Source: Melastoma dodecandrum
Lineage: Eukaryota > Streptophyta > Magnoliopsida > Myrtales > Melastomataceae
Assembly (NCBI GenBank): GCA_029817715.1
Contig: JARUPY010000290.1
Span: 5,704,001-5,768,000 of the forward strand
Direction of reading: 5' to 3'
Length of the DNA stretch: 64,000 nt
The position numbers and the translations under genes are program-made. The notes below the pieces were generated by a model that was not told the origin of the DNA, searched no databases, and saw only the letters and a list, made by a program, of their open reading frames with translations. The number at the start of each line of letters is the position of its first letter. The stretch's first letter is position 1. Below, piece after piece: positions 12,286-24,977 of this stretch.

Positions 12286-14262
12286 TGTTCGCCCAAAGAT
12301 TATACTAAGAGGGGGTGAATTAGTGTTAAGTCTAATTAAGGAATTCTTAAACGCTTTTTCACAACCCTCACAGCGGAAGCAAGTTGCTGTTACGCAGAAC
12401 TTGTGAAATGGACTTCAAAATGAATCGAAGAACACAAGGGATTTTATAGTGGTTCGGTGAATCCACCTACGTCCACTTTCGGTCGTTTTCACTAATACTT
12501 TGAAATAGTGATTACAGTGTAGAAGGTTGAACCTTCTGTGGTATAAGAAAATAGTTTCTTTAACCACGGTGCGGTTAGACTAGCTTAACCAGTGCAAGAA
12601 ACTCTCTTGCTGAGTTTAGGATGAGTCTAGGTCGAATCACAAGGAAATCAACCAGACTTGTACAAGCACAGAACCTTGGCTGGAAGCTTCAGCCTTCTGT
12701 GACGTTGTAGCGGACTGTCGCTTCTGTGGATCAGCGAACAGATTCAACGACGCTTTCTCCAAGTGTTGGACGTCTCTGATGTGCTTCTCTTTTTGTATTT
12801 TTGGTTTAATCTGCAAAACAAATAAAGATAAACTGTCTACAGTAGGTTGCAGTCCCTCACCACTTACGCCTGCTGCAGAACCTTCTCTTAGACCTGCTGT
12901 ACGCCTACTCGCCACCAACGAACCCTTCCCAAGCCCTGGTGCACGCAGTCCGACGTCACGGACAGCTTCCTGGTCAAGTCCTTCGCATTCACAGCCAACG
13001 ACGCCTACGGAGTGGCTTCACCAATGCACACCTGCTGCAAACACACGAACAACAAAATAACCAACTACAGAAGGTTGGTGGTCCCTCACCACTGAACCCC
13101 TGCTACGGACTCATTCTCTCCGACCAACTCTGTACGTCTACTCGCCACCAACGAACCCTTCCCCCAGGCCCTGATGCACGCAGTCAGACGGCACGGACAA
13201 AGTTCCGGTCGAGTCCCTCAGATCCGTACGCAACGAAGTCACCGGAGCAGCTTCACCCACGCTCAACCCGCTGTAGTTACCTCTTGCGAGAACTCTCGCC
13301 TGAAGAACCCATCCTGCACACTCACACACACGTTAAACAACCAATAACGTTGCCAAATGTCAAGACTTACGCTCTGATGTATATATATATATATTTAAAA
13401 TGTTTTTAGGTTTTCCTTTTATATAGATATTCCGTCCTCCTGTGAAGAAGGAAACTTATTTTACCAAATACGAAATTTGACCATATTCATCCCCAACGTG
13501 TATAAATTATTTGGAGATAATCTCTGATTGATATCAGATCAATCAGATCATCCAATCGTAAGATCTCGTCTTACAGAAAGTTAGAGCCCAATTCGATCAG
13601 CAACCTTCCATAGTTGGAAAGAAAGCATATTTTATTTCCAACTGGAGAAATCTGATAATGGACATGTTTATTTATCTATTGGAACCATCCATAATTAATT
13701 TTGTATTAATCAGACGTTTTATTCCCCAGATATTACATGATAGAAGGTTCAGCTCGTCAGAGCAAGTTATCCTTCTATACAAGGAAATAATCAATCAATT
13801 ATTTCCAAATTGACATAATTCATTCGAGATAAGATTTTCATTGTATCTGGACGAAATTGGTCTAAAAACATTGTTTAAGAACGGTTTCTAAATAACCTAA
13901 TATTTCATAGAAGGTTAGATAGAAGTTGCCAAAAATAACAAAATAATTTCCTTGATTATGAAATATTTTATTTTTGACTTTCAAACATTTGTTTATCAGA
14001 TAAATATTAATTCAAATAATATTCTTAAGAATATTCCATTTTTTGAATTAATAATATAATTAAGATAATCAATAATTAATTAATTATTGAAATATCTTAT
14101 TATAGAAATATTCTTTAATCACGAGATTGAAGGGTGAAGAAAATATTTTCGTGATTTGTTTCCTTTATTACGAAGCATATCTTCGTTACAGGAGTTACAG
14201 CTTCTGTAAAGTCATAGAGGTCAAACCTGCTGTTTTGACTCATCATCAAAATCTCGTCAACA
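12286..14262 (-). mobile_element. LTR-like element, about 1.98 kb, probably a solo LTR
   Basis: The plus strand begins TGTTCGCCC and ends CGTCAACA, giving TG...CA ends with TGTT/AACA inverted termini. Read on the minus strand it starts TGTTGACGAGATTTTGATG and ends in CTCTTAGTATAATC...GAACA. Both ends resemble those of the element at 57,273-59,412, which has a perfect target duplication. Here the flanks are GAAGA (12281-12285) and CAAGA (14263-14267), four of five matching. No PBS, polypurine tract or polyprotein was found, so this is probably a solo LTR. It carries an internal direct duplication of about 225 bp. Confidence 0.6.
12832..13285. repeat. Diverged direct duplication of about 225 bp inside the LTR-like element
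   Basis: Roughly 12832-13058 and 13060-13285 repeat the same series: CTACAG(A/T)AGGTTG, GTCCCTCACCACT, then TACTCGCCACCAACGAACCC and a downstream CACGGAC block. The open frames here are by-products of this C-rich repeat, not genes. Confidence 0.65.
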
Positions 14263-15442
14263 CAAGAAACAACTATGATGGTGAGACTGGATGAGGAGAA
14301 AATTGAGGAATTGTGGCAAAGCCAATGTTCTATTTCACCTCTACCTCCGCTCTCTTCATCTTATGCTCCTTGCCACGCCAAGTGCGGTGGTGGGGCACGG
14401 CCACGGACTCTGTCTGTTTTCGGATTGAACTCGCCCCGGTCCTGCCCAGAGGTTCGCGACCTGGTTCTACGATGATCGGTGAGCGGGATGATCCTGATGG
14501 CCCCTACTCCAACTCATAGGACATGTTGAAACCTTTGGATGGGATGAGTGAAAACGCGAGGTTCGACCATCGTCCAAGTCACAAAGGATGTCCCGGACAA
14601 AACCCGGATAAGGAATTCACGGGAAAAACCGGAGAACTACCCGAAGAAGCAACCCAAGACTAAAACCCAGTCCCACAGTTCAGTCTGAAATATTTGCCAC
14701 ACAATCTCATCTCGGCTTTCCCTTTTCCAGACCAATCCCAAGTCACAGCATTAGTTCCAACTATACTCGTGAATGCGGTCGATCGCCCAATATTCCAAAA
14801 AGCCATCTCTCTCGTCCCAGCATCGTGATGAAGTCCCAAACGCGCGCGCACGCACACTCTGTGACAAATCATTACCAAGACAAAACACCCACATTATGTC
14901 TTGTTCTGTGTCTGGTCCTAAAGAAAGTCCCTTCCTTTTACCCCCTTTTCATTGGTCCGAAACACAACGATCCACATAAACCAGATTCTAAAGCATCTTT
15001 CGAAAAGGAAAAAACTATTAATGGAATTTAGTCGGAATCCCATTTCATTCGAACCACCTAAACTTGAATACAACGTGTAATGGAAAAGACCAACTTAAGT
15101 GGATAAACAGGATTCACTGAAATGACGATGGGCATGAGTTCTTAATTTCAAGGCTAAAATCCAGTGTCCAGGACTTTTTGCGAGTTCGAACATGAAAACA
15201 AATAGACATGCCAAAACACTAAAATAATTCGTAGGAAAAATACAGTTTGAACTCACGGGAGTCTCGAGCACATGATTTTAGCCATGACCAAATTGTTAGG
15301 TCGAGTTTGTCTCCCATTTAAATCAAACTCCCCTCCCCAAAACATACCCTCTTCACCTCTTCTTCTCCTTCAAACCAGTCTTCCTCCATTTGGAAGGTTC
15401 AACCGAACAAAAAAAAAAAACAAACAAACGAATCCCCAAAAG
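14263..15442. other. Upstream region of the TCP gene
   Basis: No coding sequence is supported. A CG-alternating stretch lies near 14840-14855. The last 100 bases, rich in CTCTTC and A, look like a 5' leader for the TCP gene. No clear TATA box was fixed. Confidence 0.4.
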
Positions 15443-16754
15443 ATGTTTACCTCCGACGACAACGGGGACGATTTCGACGACCACGACACATTCGTTGGTC
15501 ACCAGGAGCCGTTTTCTCCCTACCAAGACCAAGGAGAGATCCATCATAACCACCAACACTACCAGTTATCTCTGTTTAACCTCCCTACGCCCTATCACTC
15601 ACCGTGCTTTGGTGAAGATCAGTTTGATTACGTCACGGGGTGGCCGGGTCCTCCCTCCGACCATGACCTCGACCTAATTCTGTTCCATCACCAGCAGCAG
15701 GAACCAGAAAGAGGAGAAGCAGGGATGGATCTCAAGATCGACGGTGAGGGGAATGATAAGGAAGAAGTGGAGGAGGCAGAGAAGGGAGCTGCAGTGGCTT
15801 ATGGAAGGAGCTCGAAGAAGGACAGGCATAGTAAGATAACCACAGCTCGGGGCACCAGGGATAGGAGGATGAGGCTGTCCCTTGAGGTCGCAAGAGAGTT
15901 CTTCGATCTCCAGGACATGCTGGAGTTCGACAAGGCCAGCAAGACGGTCGAGTGGCTGATCTCGCAGTCGAAGTCGGCCATCAAGGACATCATCAGAAAG
16001 GTCAAAGGAAACAAAGGCATTGCTGCTTCCTATGCTTCTGACAGTGAGATCGGATTCGACTTTAATAGAGGTGGTGACAGCGGAGGTCTGGCTGGTCCAA
16101 AAAGGTCAAACAAAGAGAATAAGGCAAGGCAGACGAGGAGGAGACACATCCAACAGAGGTCGAGCTCGGCCGCGAGGGAGTCCAGGATGAAGGCGAGGGA
16201 ACGAGCAAGGGAGCGGACACTGGAGAAGAAGTGGAAACGTTGCCTCGAGGACTTGAGCTGGGGTAATCCGAGGAAGCCCAGCAGCAGCTCAGTTGAGGGC
16301 GGAGAGGAGTCAAGCTGCATCCAGGATCAGATGGTGACAACAGGCTCCAATAATCTAGAGACCTTTACACAGTATGAGGAGATCACTGGGATGGCTGGAA
16401 GGATGAGCATCGATGTCTCCTCCTCGGATCTCGTCCACGGCAAATGGAGCCCGGCTGCAGCATCCAGCAGCAACCCCAATCTGCAAGAAATGGGAATCCC
16501 TCAACCTGTAAGTACTCAACTTTATGTTATAATCTTATCTTCTTGTTTTTTTTAGTTACTTTTCAGAAATTTACAATTTCATACAGGAATATTTTTTTAA
16601 ACCAGATCTTTTGGCCAAGTAAAATCATTGACTAAAGGGGTAACAAGACTTCTTGCTTGATAATTTCCTGCAGCCTCAACAAAGGGACTGTGAACAATTC
16701 TTCAAGCAATGGAAGGCCTACTACAACTATGGATTCGACCCGAGAGAAGGCTAA
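15443..16754 (+). CDS. TCP transcription factor, CYC/TB1 class (BRC1/BRC2-like)
   Basis: Two exons, 15443-16507 and 16674-16754, give 381 residues. The start chosen is the ATG at 15443 ([10 protein letters not shown]). An in-frame ATG at 15272 would add 57 residues of leader-like, low-complexity sequence. The basic helix-loop-helix TCP domain spans about residues 125-183 ([18 protein letters not shown], then helices ending in SAIKDI). An arginine-rich R domain is at about 244-261 ([16 protein letters not shown]). TCP plus R domain defines the class II CYC/TB1 clade, which includes BRC1/TCP18, TCP12 and TCP1. The late intron near the 3' end also fits. Members act in the nucleus to repress growth of axillary buds or shape flower symmetry. 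I cannot tell which subclade this is. The acidic N-terminus ([11 protein letters not shown]) and a K/E-rich segment before the domain are visible. Confidence 0.9.
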
Positions 16755-18290
16755 ACTTTAAGAAGATTTTCCTTCATTTTCTCTCCTCAGGTCGAGCCCT
16801 AATTTCGAGCATGATTTCCAAGTGAATTGTGGTGTGAATTGTGGTATGTTAAGCGTTGCCATGCTAGGATCACACCTCGTTGTTCCTTCCTATCTATCTC
16901 GGAATACCCTTGGAAAGAATGTGCCCTAAACTTGTGAGTGTTGTCCTTTGGTTCAATTTTTTTTTCTTTCAACGGTTTATGCATCGGTGAGGGTGATTCC
17001 GACAAGGTTAAATACACGATATATATTCTCCTTATTCCGAGATCGACGCGGCCTTCCCTTTCAAGGGTGCGACGGATAGTCCACAGCATGTAACTTCATC
17101 ATATTTCGAAAAGTCACTTTTGCAAGAGAAGCCCTAAGAAAGTTATGGTGTTTTTACATTGCATTTGCATTCGGTAACAGTTCAAAAGGCCGATGACCCA
17201 ACTTTTGGTTGCAGAAAACAGCAAAGAGATCCACACTTTGAAATTATTCGAACAAATAAGAGGAGCGGCTTTAGTCCCAGTAGTTTTAATACTAAGGTTC
17301 GGATGACAGGATCGAAGGTAGAATAAGGACTAACTAGAGCACGTCTCCAAGGCATTACCGATGATCAAATCGGCCCACTTAAATCTAAGGAACCGCAACC
17401 ACATCGGTTTCGCTTCTACAGGGATTAGATCAGCTGGAAAACCATTCTCCCCAATAACATGTACTCATCAAAAGAAAAACCCAGCAAGGTAAGAACTTCT
17501 CATACACAACTTTGAAAATCCCTCCTGCACTAAACACCAGAGCAACCTTACAAACACCTGTGGTAAGAATTGTGCCCCTAGAATCGAGTGTGATTTTTAA
17601 CAGTGGAATCATCGCAGTCCATGTTTCTGTAAACCGAATCCACCGAGTAAAAACAAAATGAGCAAAAAAATAGAGGATTAAAACAAAATAAATTTCAAAT
17701 AATGAAAATAAGAAATGACAAACATAAAAGGTAGAAGATAAAAGAAAGAGCAAGATCTGGAGAGATCATGAATCCAACGACCTCTCCCCCTTCCATAAAA
17801 TTTGTTCAGATCTCCAAAGCCGCAACCAGAAACCAAAAAAACAAAGGAACTGGGGGAAAAAGTGGGATTTCTATTTTATGCAGGCCATGATTTTCTGCGT
17901 CAACAAGATCTAAAAACCCGCCGTCATTCCTCTCTAGTTTATAACAACACCAAGGGGAAATCAGCCGCAAAAGAGTCGCCATCGACAGCAAACAACAACA
18001 GTGAAATGACCTTTTTGAGATCTGAAGCCAAGGGAGCATTCGTTACTAGATCGATACTAAGTCAAAGCCCAAAGATGAAACAAGAAAAGAACCCCCCCCC
18101 CCCCCCCCCCCCCCCCCTCCAAAAAAAAAAAAAAAAACACAAGAGAGAATTCAATGCCGCATTTCGTTTGCCGAGAGAGTGTTAGAAGAAGAAGAAGAAG
18201 AAGGGGAAATACGTGGTTGGGTTTGTGTGTACAGGAAAACCCTAGAAGGAGAATTAAAGCTCTTTTTAAAAGGAGGAAAACCAAAACCAT
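16755..18290. other. Region without a recognised gene; C26/A17 tract
   Basis: The minus strand at about 18,240-17,400 has a leader-like look (CTAGGGTTTTCC, GAAGAAG repeats, then short ATG frames) and could be transcribed. None of the short frames matches a family I know. An uninterrupted C26 run (18092-18117) followed by A17 (18121-18137) lies inside it. Confidence 0.35.
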
Positions 18291-20819
18291 TTTGTTAAAA
18301 AGGGGAGTAATGGTTACAAATAAAATATAAAATTAACTATAACTAGTCAAAAAGATCTTATTTAAAAATCACAAAAATGGCCTACTGATTCACCTACAAA
18401 TTTATCATGATTCAAAATCTTAAAGGCTGTACAAGAAAAATCTTTGAGCATGTATTTATTAAATTTCCTTTTTATCAGTTGTACCTCCATAACTTACTCT
18501 TAGGTGGGGGTTTTCTTTTTCTTCCTTTCGTTTTGGCCGCTGATTTGTGCTCGTTGTTATTTTCTTCTTGTTGTTTATCTTCAGACGACTGACGATGGTA
18601 TGACATGGGTATTATATGGTTGTGGGACAAGATAGAAACGAGTCAAATGCAATAAACCTATCAACGTCCCCCCTCCTCACTACTCTATCCCATCCACACC
18701 ATTAATCATTAGCTCCAGAAATTCTGATTTAAATTCTCCCATCACCACGATGCCTTTAAATTCAACAATTTAGCATTTTTTAATCATTATTTTATTACTA
18801 TTTATAATCCCCTACCGTTAACAAAACCCATATATTATATATTTTTTTTAGTTTTATTTAAAACATATATAATTATTCCGACAACAACTTCAATCAATCT
18901 CCTTTCTCTCATCATTACTTTTTTAACTTTAGAGGGTCACTTCATGTCTCTTCAACTCAATCGGTTAAGATTGCTCCTGATGGGCCCAATTTTTCGGCCC
19001 AACTCTCGATACAGTTAACTTTGGTCGTGCATGGTAAAATAGTGTACACACTTTTAGATGTGATTTTCTTTTGTTGTTTCCCTCTGTTTTTCTTTTTTTT
19101 TGTTTCCTTCGTTCTTTAAAGTTGAGTTTTGACATGGCTAAGGGGAATAATAGAGCTAAGACAGCAAAGAACCAAAACTCTTGGATAAAATGAGGAAATC
19201 ATCCTGGTCTTTATCAAGGAAATGGAAATGACTATGGCGATGCGTGTGGTGTTCTGCAGAAAGAAAGAAATGTGTGCAAGGAGTTCGTGTTTACTTACCC
19301 TCAGAAGGAGAGACGATGATGTCTTAGGGCTTCCACGGGCGTGCACATATATTACAAGCAAGAACCAGCGGGCGTCCAAACATCAGGGGACACGATCCTT
19401 GCGATGATGTCTTGGCTGGGAAAGCAAAGCAAAAGGCAACAAAGGGGGAAAAGCATCCTCAGTGTATCGTTGCTTGGTCGGAAGGAAAAGGAGAGGAAGC
19501 AAAACACGGTGTGAAAAGAAGACGAAGATCCTCCGAACCTCTCCATTCGTGTATCATATTCACGTCTCTGTTTTCTCTTTCTATTTTATCTTCTGAGATT
19601 GTGGGAGACGTTGCTTTGGCGGTGTCTGCGTGAGGGGGGTGTGGTAGATATAACATCAGCCTCCGAGTAAAAAAGGGGGGACGGTCTCCTGTTCTAAGTG
19701 CATAAGAAAAGGCCATGCACACATGCAAAAAGCGACTGAGAGGATGAGCAACAACAATTTATGCAATTTCAAGGGGCCATAATAATAGTATCTCTTGTCC
19801 TTGAACTTTTTGATTTCTAAGAAATTCTAATGAAAGCACGAGGAAAAATATCAGTCTCACAGATTAGTAGAGGCATCACGAGGGATCCCAAGACATGCAC
19901 TAAAATCCCAATGCATCATCATCGTTTAGGACCCCCACCCCCCTTCTCCCACACACACACACTCTTGCAGGAGTCATGTTATTTGGGACAAGTCAAGTAA
20001 AATCCATCCCTAGGGTTTCAGATTAGATCTTTCTGATATCCCGGAGCAACAGCTTTTCCACACGTCCCGTCATTTTATCTGACTGCTTTCTTCCAGAGCG
20101 ACGAATGAATGAAAAACCAGAGCGACAAGACAGCCATCTGCTGCACTAATAATAATAATAATACTGGCATTGAAACCAGGGTTTGTTGTTTTTTGTTTGG
20201 TGGTTGGGGGGGGGTGGGGGTCATGGACTGCATGCCATTCCCCGACACGTGGATATGCCTCCTCCATTCGATTATTAATATATCGAAAATTGTCTAATTA
20301 ACAACGTCCAAGATCTTTGTCTCTGATATTGATTCATAATTCCTCAAACTAATATACTTAACACTGGCATTCATCCCCACAGAACACGACATGATGTTAT
20401 TAAATATGAAACATTGGGGCAACATAAGCGCTATACGACCTTGCTTGAATTATCTGGATGTCATTTTATTACCGGAGTTTAGTGGAAGTACAATGTTTTC
20501 CCTTCTTCTAATGGGAGAAAATAAAACTACTAAATAAAGATATAGAGGTTGTACCTATCCCTTTTTATATATACGGTCATTGTCATAGGCATGTACGTAG
20601 AATATAGAATAGCTGGTATTTTTTGACTCGTTATTGCATTTTGCTTACTTTGACCCACTTTTTTACTCACCCGCAAAAAAAGGAAATAGTAACAGTAATA
20701 GAATTGAATGTACTTCTGGGTCATGTCCTCGTACTGTGCCTAAAAATGTTTACAAAGAATAGCATAAGATTTATACTTTTGTTGGTAAAAAAGACTATGC
20801 AATCGGGATCAATTGATGG
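18291..20819. other. Intergenic region, nothing recognised
   Basis: AT-rich, with short open frames on both strands but no family match, no convincing splice-joined gene and no known microRNA. There is an AAT microsatellite near 20148-20163. Confidence 0.4.
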
Positions 20820-20876
20820 TGGGCTTAGACATATGGGCTTTTTACCGTCAACTGAGGCCCATGTAGGCCCGGCCCA
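20820..20876 (+). promoter_or_regulatory. Site II (TGGGCC/T) cluster upstream of the TFIIE-alpha locus
   Basis: TGGGCT occurs at 20820-20825 and 20834-20839; GGCCCA (the reverse) occurs at 20856-20861 and 20871-20876. They sit 105-160 bases upstream of the first coding sequence of the TFIIE-alpha locus. The promoter therefore still looks like that of a housekeeping gene although the reading frame downstream is broken. Confidence 0.5.
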
Positions 20877-20980
20877 TACTTCTCCCCCAAAACACGAGTG
20901 GCGGCGTCGAAGCTAGAAAGAACGGCCCCGCCTTCTGCAAATCAGGAGGGAAGAGACGGCTGCCCCTTGGACAGAAGTGA

Positions 20981-23900
20981 ATGAGTGATTCGAGGTGAGC
21001 ATCGAGCCCTTCAACAAGTGGGTGAATCTTTGATACTCTTCGGAACGATTCTTGTTGTGGTGGAATTGGTGGCGGGCGGAGGATTTGATTGTGCTTCTCT
21101 TTCCAATCGATCGGTTCTTTTCTGAGTTTTTTTTTTTTTTTTTGGGGGGGGGGGGGGGGTGGTTGGATTCGGTTTGCAGGGTCGTCAAGCTCGCCGCGAG
21201 GGCTTTCTACGACGATGCCCCCACCAGTGGGGATAATCAGCCCGAGATTGGCCGCGGGGATAACAAGGGTCTTGCCGTCGTGGTTCTCGACGCCCTCACG
21301 AGTTTCGTAGGGGAATTTGTTGGCTTTCCGGGAGTTGGGTTTACGAGTTAGGGTTTGAGGGGTTTCTTCTTTTGGTAGTTTTTTTTTATTAATTATGGGT
21401 TGGTGGTGATTAGTTGAAACTTCAGTACAAGTGAGGTCCTGCTAGTTGGGAGAGGTTGTTTTGTTGCCTGAGATAGGGAAATGAGAAGCGGGGTTGATTG
21501 ATCTTGTAAGCGGGGGCTCGTCAATGAAGCTGATGTCAATTTTATTTGCTGTTTCAGACGACAATGGGTTAGGGAGGAGGATTTAGCAAAGGCAATAAAA
21601 CTACACACGAAGCAGCTTCGGCGGACGTTGCGGATGCTCAAAGAAGAAAAGCTAATTACCCGTGACCATAGGAAAGAGGTTGTTTACAATGCAATGCTTA
21701 TGGTTTAAATAGGTTTTGTCTCGATGAAGCCCATTTTGGTCTCAAAAGAAAGCACATGAGTCTGTTTAGATTTCCACTTCTTATGATTGCAATGAATGAA
21801 GTTATTGTGGTTATTGCTTTTTTCTGCTTACGGACTGCTTAAAGCAATCCCAATCTCAAACCAACTGTTTCCTGCTGTTTGACAGACAGCAAAAGGTGCC
21901 AGAGTATTTAGTGCTGCTGTAGCTGCTACAGGGGAGGGTCGTCACTATGGGAAGGAGGGGGAAGATAAGATTAAGTTGCATACACGTTCATATTGTTGTC
22001 GAGACTATGCACAGGTATTTCCTATCCATTTGTATCTATCTGAGTTTAACGCGAATTTCCTTTTCTCTTTCTTTTCTTTTGCATGTTTTGTCTGCTGATC
22101 GGCGTGGGTGGCTTGCTATTTTTGCAGATATACGCTAAACCCTAAACAGATATACGATGTTGTACGGTACAGATTGCACCGAATGAAGAAAAAAAATTGA
22201 AAGACAAGAACACGGTCCAAGAATATGTTTGCCCGAATTGTCACAGGTCTTTTCTCTTGTTATCCGACTTCCCAAAATTGACCACGGTTCTGAATCATGA
22301 CATGATAGATTGTCAAATTTTTTTAAATGAAAAGTACCTTAACTATCTTACAGGTACACAGCTTTAGATGCCTTGCAAGTGATTTCCATGGAAGATGAAT
22401 ATTTTCACTGCGAAAGCTGCAATGGGGAGCTTGTGGCTGAGAGTGACAAGCTAGACTCTCAGGATGTAGGGGATGGGGACGATAATGCAAGGAGAAGAAG
22501 GCGTGAAAAGTTAAAGGATATGCTTCAAAAGATGGAGGTAGACAGTTGATGTCGTTACCATATTTCTGTTGCTTGATAAATTCAATCGAGACCTGCTTTT
22601 TTTTTTAATTGTCTGTTAGTTTTATTGTACGGTAGGTCTCATGATTAATGGATTTCGAGTGGTCTTGAGTGAGCTGCAGACAAATTCTGGGTCCATTGCA
22701 TAAATGGATATTTTTTTGGCCTCAGATGTGAGTTTTCCTTCTCCCGACAAAGGATTGACCTCTTGTTTCACCTTTAGCTGATGAAATTTTGTGTGTTGGT
22801 TCTTCCAGCACCTGGATAACATGCAGTGGTCGAGTTCCAATAATTTTTCCGTTATTATTTTTGAAATGAAAGTGACAGATTTTCGTCCTTCATACTCTAG
22901 GATATGAATTCGTTGGTTTTAAGCATGCATGACAGAGGAAGTCTTGCTAGCTCAAAGGAGCTGTAGCATTGAGTTCTAATGGCTTTATTTCTAGCCTGCT
23001 AGTATGTGAAGCTGCTGCTAACATTTTTGTCTCTTAGCTGATCCCTCTGAGGAAAATCGTATTAAAAATAAAAAAGGCAAAGTTACTCCTATAGCTGCTT
23101 GGCTTTTACTGGAGAGTTTTTTGGAGCTCCATTGCATCCTGCTGAGCTGACTGCTGCAGGTCCAGCTTAAGCCACTGATTGATCAACTCAACAGAGTCAA
23201 AGATCTGCCCATTCCTGAGTTTTGCAACCTTCTGGCCTGGGAAGCTCGTGCTAGTGCTGCTGGTCGTGGAATGGCCGGTGATGGTGGTGCTAATGATGCC
23301 TTGAGATCTGGGGGCTACAGTGGAACTCCAATGCCCTTTCTTGGGGATGCTAAGGTAATCGGCTGCGGTACCTCGTTTCCATGAGGGTTATACATTATCT
23401 GTTTTCTTCTTTAGTTCATCGGAGCTTATCCTCCACATGATTTACCCGACTAATTTGTCCATCAATAGCCACCTACCTTAATCATCCGATTTCATTCCTG
23501 AAAGTATGTTACGGTGAGCCTTCTTTCTGTATTTATATTTGTATTAATCTTCTTGGCAGGTTGAAGTAGCATTTACTGGTCTTGAAGGAAAGGAGGAAGA
23601 TGTTAAACCTGAATCCGCCAATACAGCACGGAAAGTTTTACCTCCATGGATGATCAAGCAAGGGATGAACCTTACAAAGGAACAACATGGGGAAGTCAAA
23701 GATGAACAGAAGATGAATAGCACATCCACATGGAAGAGCTGCTAGCTGCTATGAATGCTGCAAATGGTGTCTCCAATTCTCCCCTTCGTCAAGTAGGCAC
23801 GAAGTCAAAACGTGAGGATGATGAAGCAGCCGAGGATGTCGACCGGGAAGAGGCTCATGTCTCAGGTAACTAACAAGTTTCATCGACTTAAAACTTTTAG

Positions 23901-24063
23901 CTACCGTGTGCCCGGCAAACAACTTCTTTCCCAAACATTTATTGTTTATTGGTGTCCTACAGGAGATACAGGTGAAAATTACAAGGTTAGCGACTTAAAT
24001 GTTCAAGCCGATGGTTCAGGAGACGACTATGACAATGACGACATCGATTGGGAGGAAGGCTAA
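20981..24063 (+). pseudogene. TFIIE alpha subunit gene, broken, introns retained
   Basis: Nine exon-like blocks match plant TFIIE-alpha, the large subunit that recruits and regulates TFIIH at RNA polymerase II promoters. They lie at about 20995-21017 (or 20981-20994), 21180-21302, 21558-21678, 21886-22014, 22150-22246, 22354-22537, 23160-23354, 23560-23865 and 23963-24063. The winged-helix region (QWVREEDLAK...) and the C4 zinc finger (CPNC and CESC) are recognisable, and the C-terminus ends in the conserved DIDWEEG. Four lesions are visible. The codon expected to be the start is GTG (20995). The exon 2 end has no in-frame GT donor (21301-21306). A frameshift with lost residues lies in an A8 run (about 22186-22198). 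Another frameshift with a deletion sits near 23718-23745. It is an unprocessed copy. An upstream ATG at 20981 could bypass only the first lesion. Assembly error is possible but would need several independent mistakes. Confidence 0.75.
21127..21159. repeat. T17-G16 tract in intron 1 of the TFIIE-alpha locus
   Basis: An uninterrupted run of 17 T followed by 16 G. This is a length-unstable tract and a possible G-quadruplex former. Confidence 0.9.
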
Positions 24064-24977
24064 CTTTGCTAATTCCATCAAGCTTCCGCTTGATTTAGTT
24101 TGGAGAGTGCCAAGAGGGTGAGCAGTGCAGCGGAACTTCCTCTTTACACACATGGGAGTGCCTCGTGCTGAGATTTCAGATATGAGGGGATGGTATCCTA
24201 CCCCTCCGGGAAATCGTCGTTCGCACCATGCGAAGTCGGCAGCCTCATGACACTTTCCAGAGCGTTGGTTGTTGCAACGTTGGGGGTGAGATCTTCTTGG
24301 AGAGGCAGAACTTGTAAAAAGGTCTGAAAATGCTGGCATTGCGTCTTTTTTTGCATCGCTGGATCTCGCTTTGACCCTTGTTTAGAAGGCATGATTGAAC
24401 CATGTGCAGATAGATTGGGGAGGAGGGGAGTCTGACTTGGATAGTCGTAGCCAGCTGCCATGCATGTGACATTCGAGTCTTTCTCGGCCGGTTGCTTGCG
24501 CTTGTAAACAGGGAAGACCCAACAATAGATATATAGATTGACCAAACCAGAAAGCAAGGATTGGGCACCTGTTTTTCGCAATCTCCCATATGCACTCACA
24601 CTAATAATTAATGATTTTTAAACCCCCTGTTTGGGGAAATGGGAACAAAAAACCAAACCCTCATTCGAAAATCCCGGCACAAAATTAAGGGCGGTGTTGA
24701 CTTCCTTCACATTCTATTCGTATCGTATTCTCCTCCGCAGCATTTGGATGTCATCTGCTGCGTCTCTCTTTCCCTCTAGAATAATAAAATGAATATGTAG
24801 TATAAGAAGAAAGTTGTCTCATGCATGGAAGCTATTATTATTCATCCCATTCCCCTCCCTCTCTTACATTCTTCGTTTCCCTTTTTGTTCTCCTACTCCC
24901 CATGCAATATCATCCCCAACGTTCCTCTCCACTTTCTCCCCTCCCTCTCTCGCCCATGCAACTCATACTACTACACC
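24064..24977. other. Intergenic region before the CLE gene
   Basis: No supported gene. The antisense frames at 24.2-24.6 kb have no family features. The last 150 bases are CT-rich and resemble a leader. Confidence 0.4.

Noticed and set aside
12637..13409. Open frames in both strands between 12.6 and 13.4 kb
   Set aside because: They lie in the duplicated C-rich part of the LTR-like element and repeat with it.
17806..18039. Frame starting MATLLRLISPWCC as the N-terminus of a phosphatase-like gene
   Set aside because: The resemblance to PP2C N-termini is too short and no downstream exon with a catalytic motif follows.
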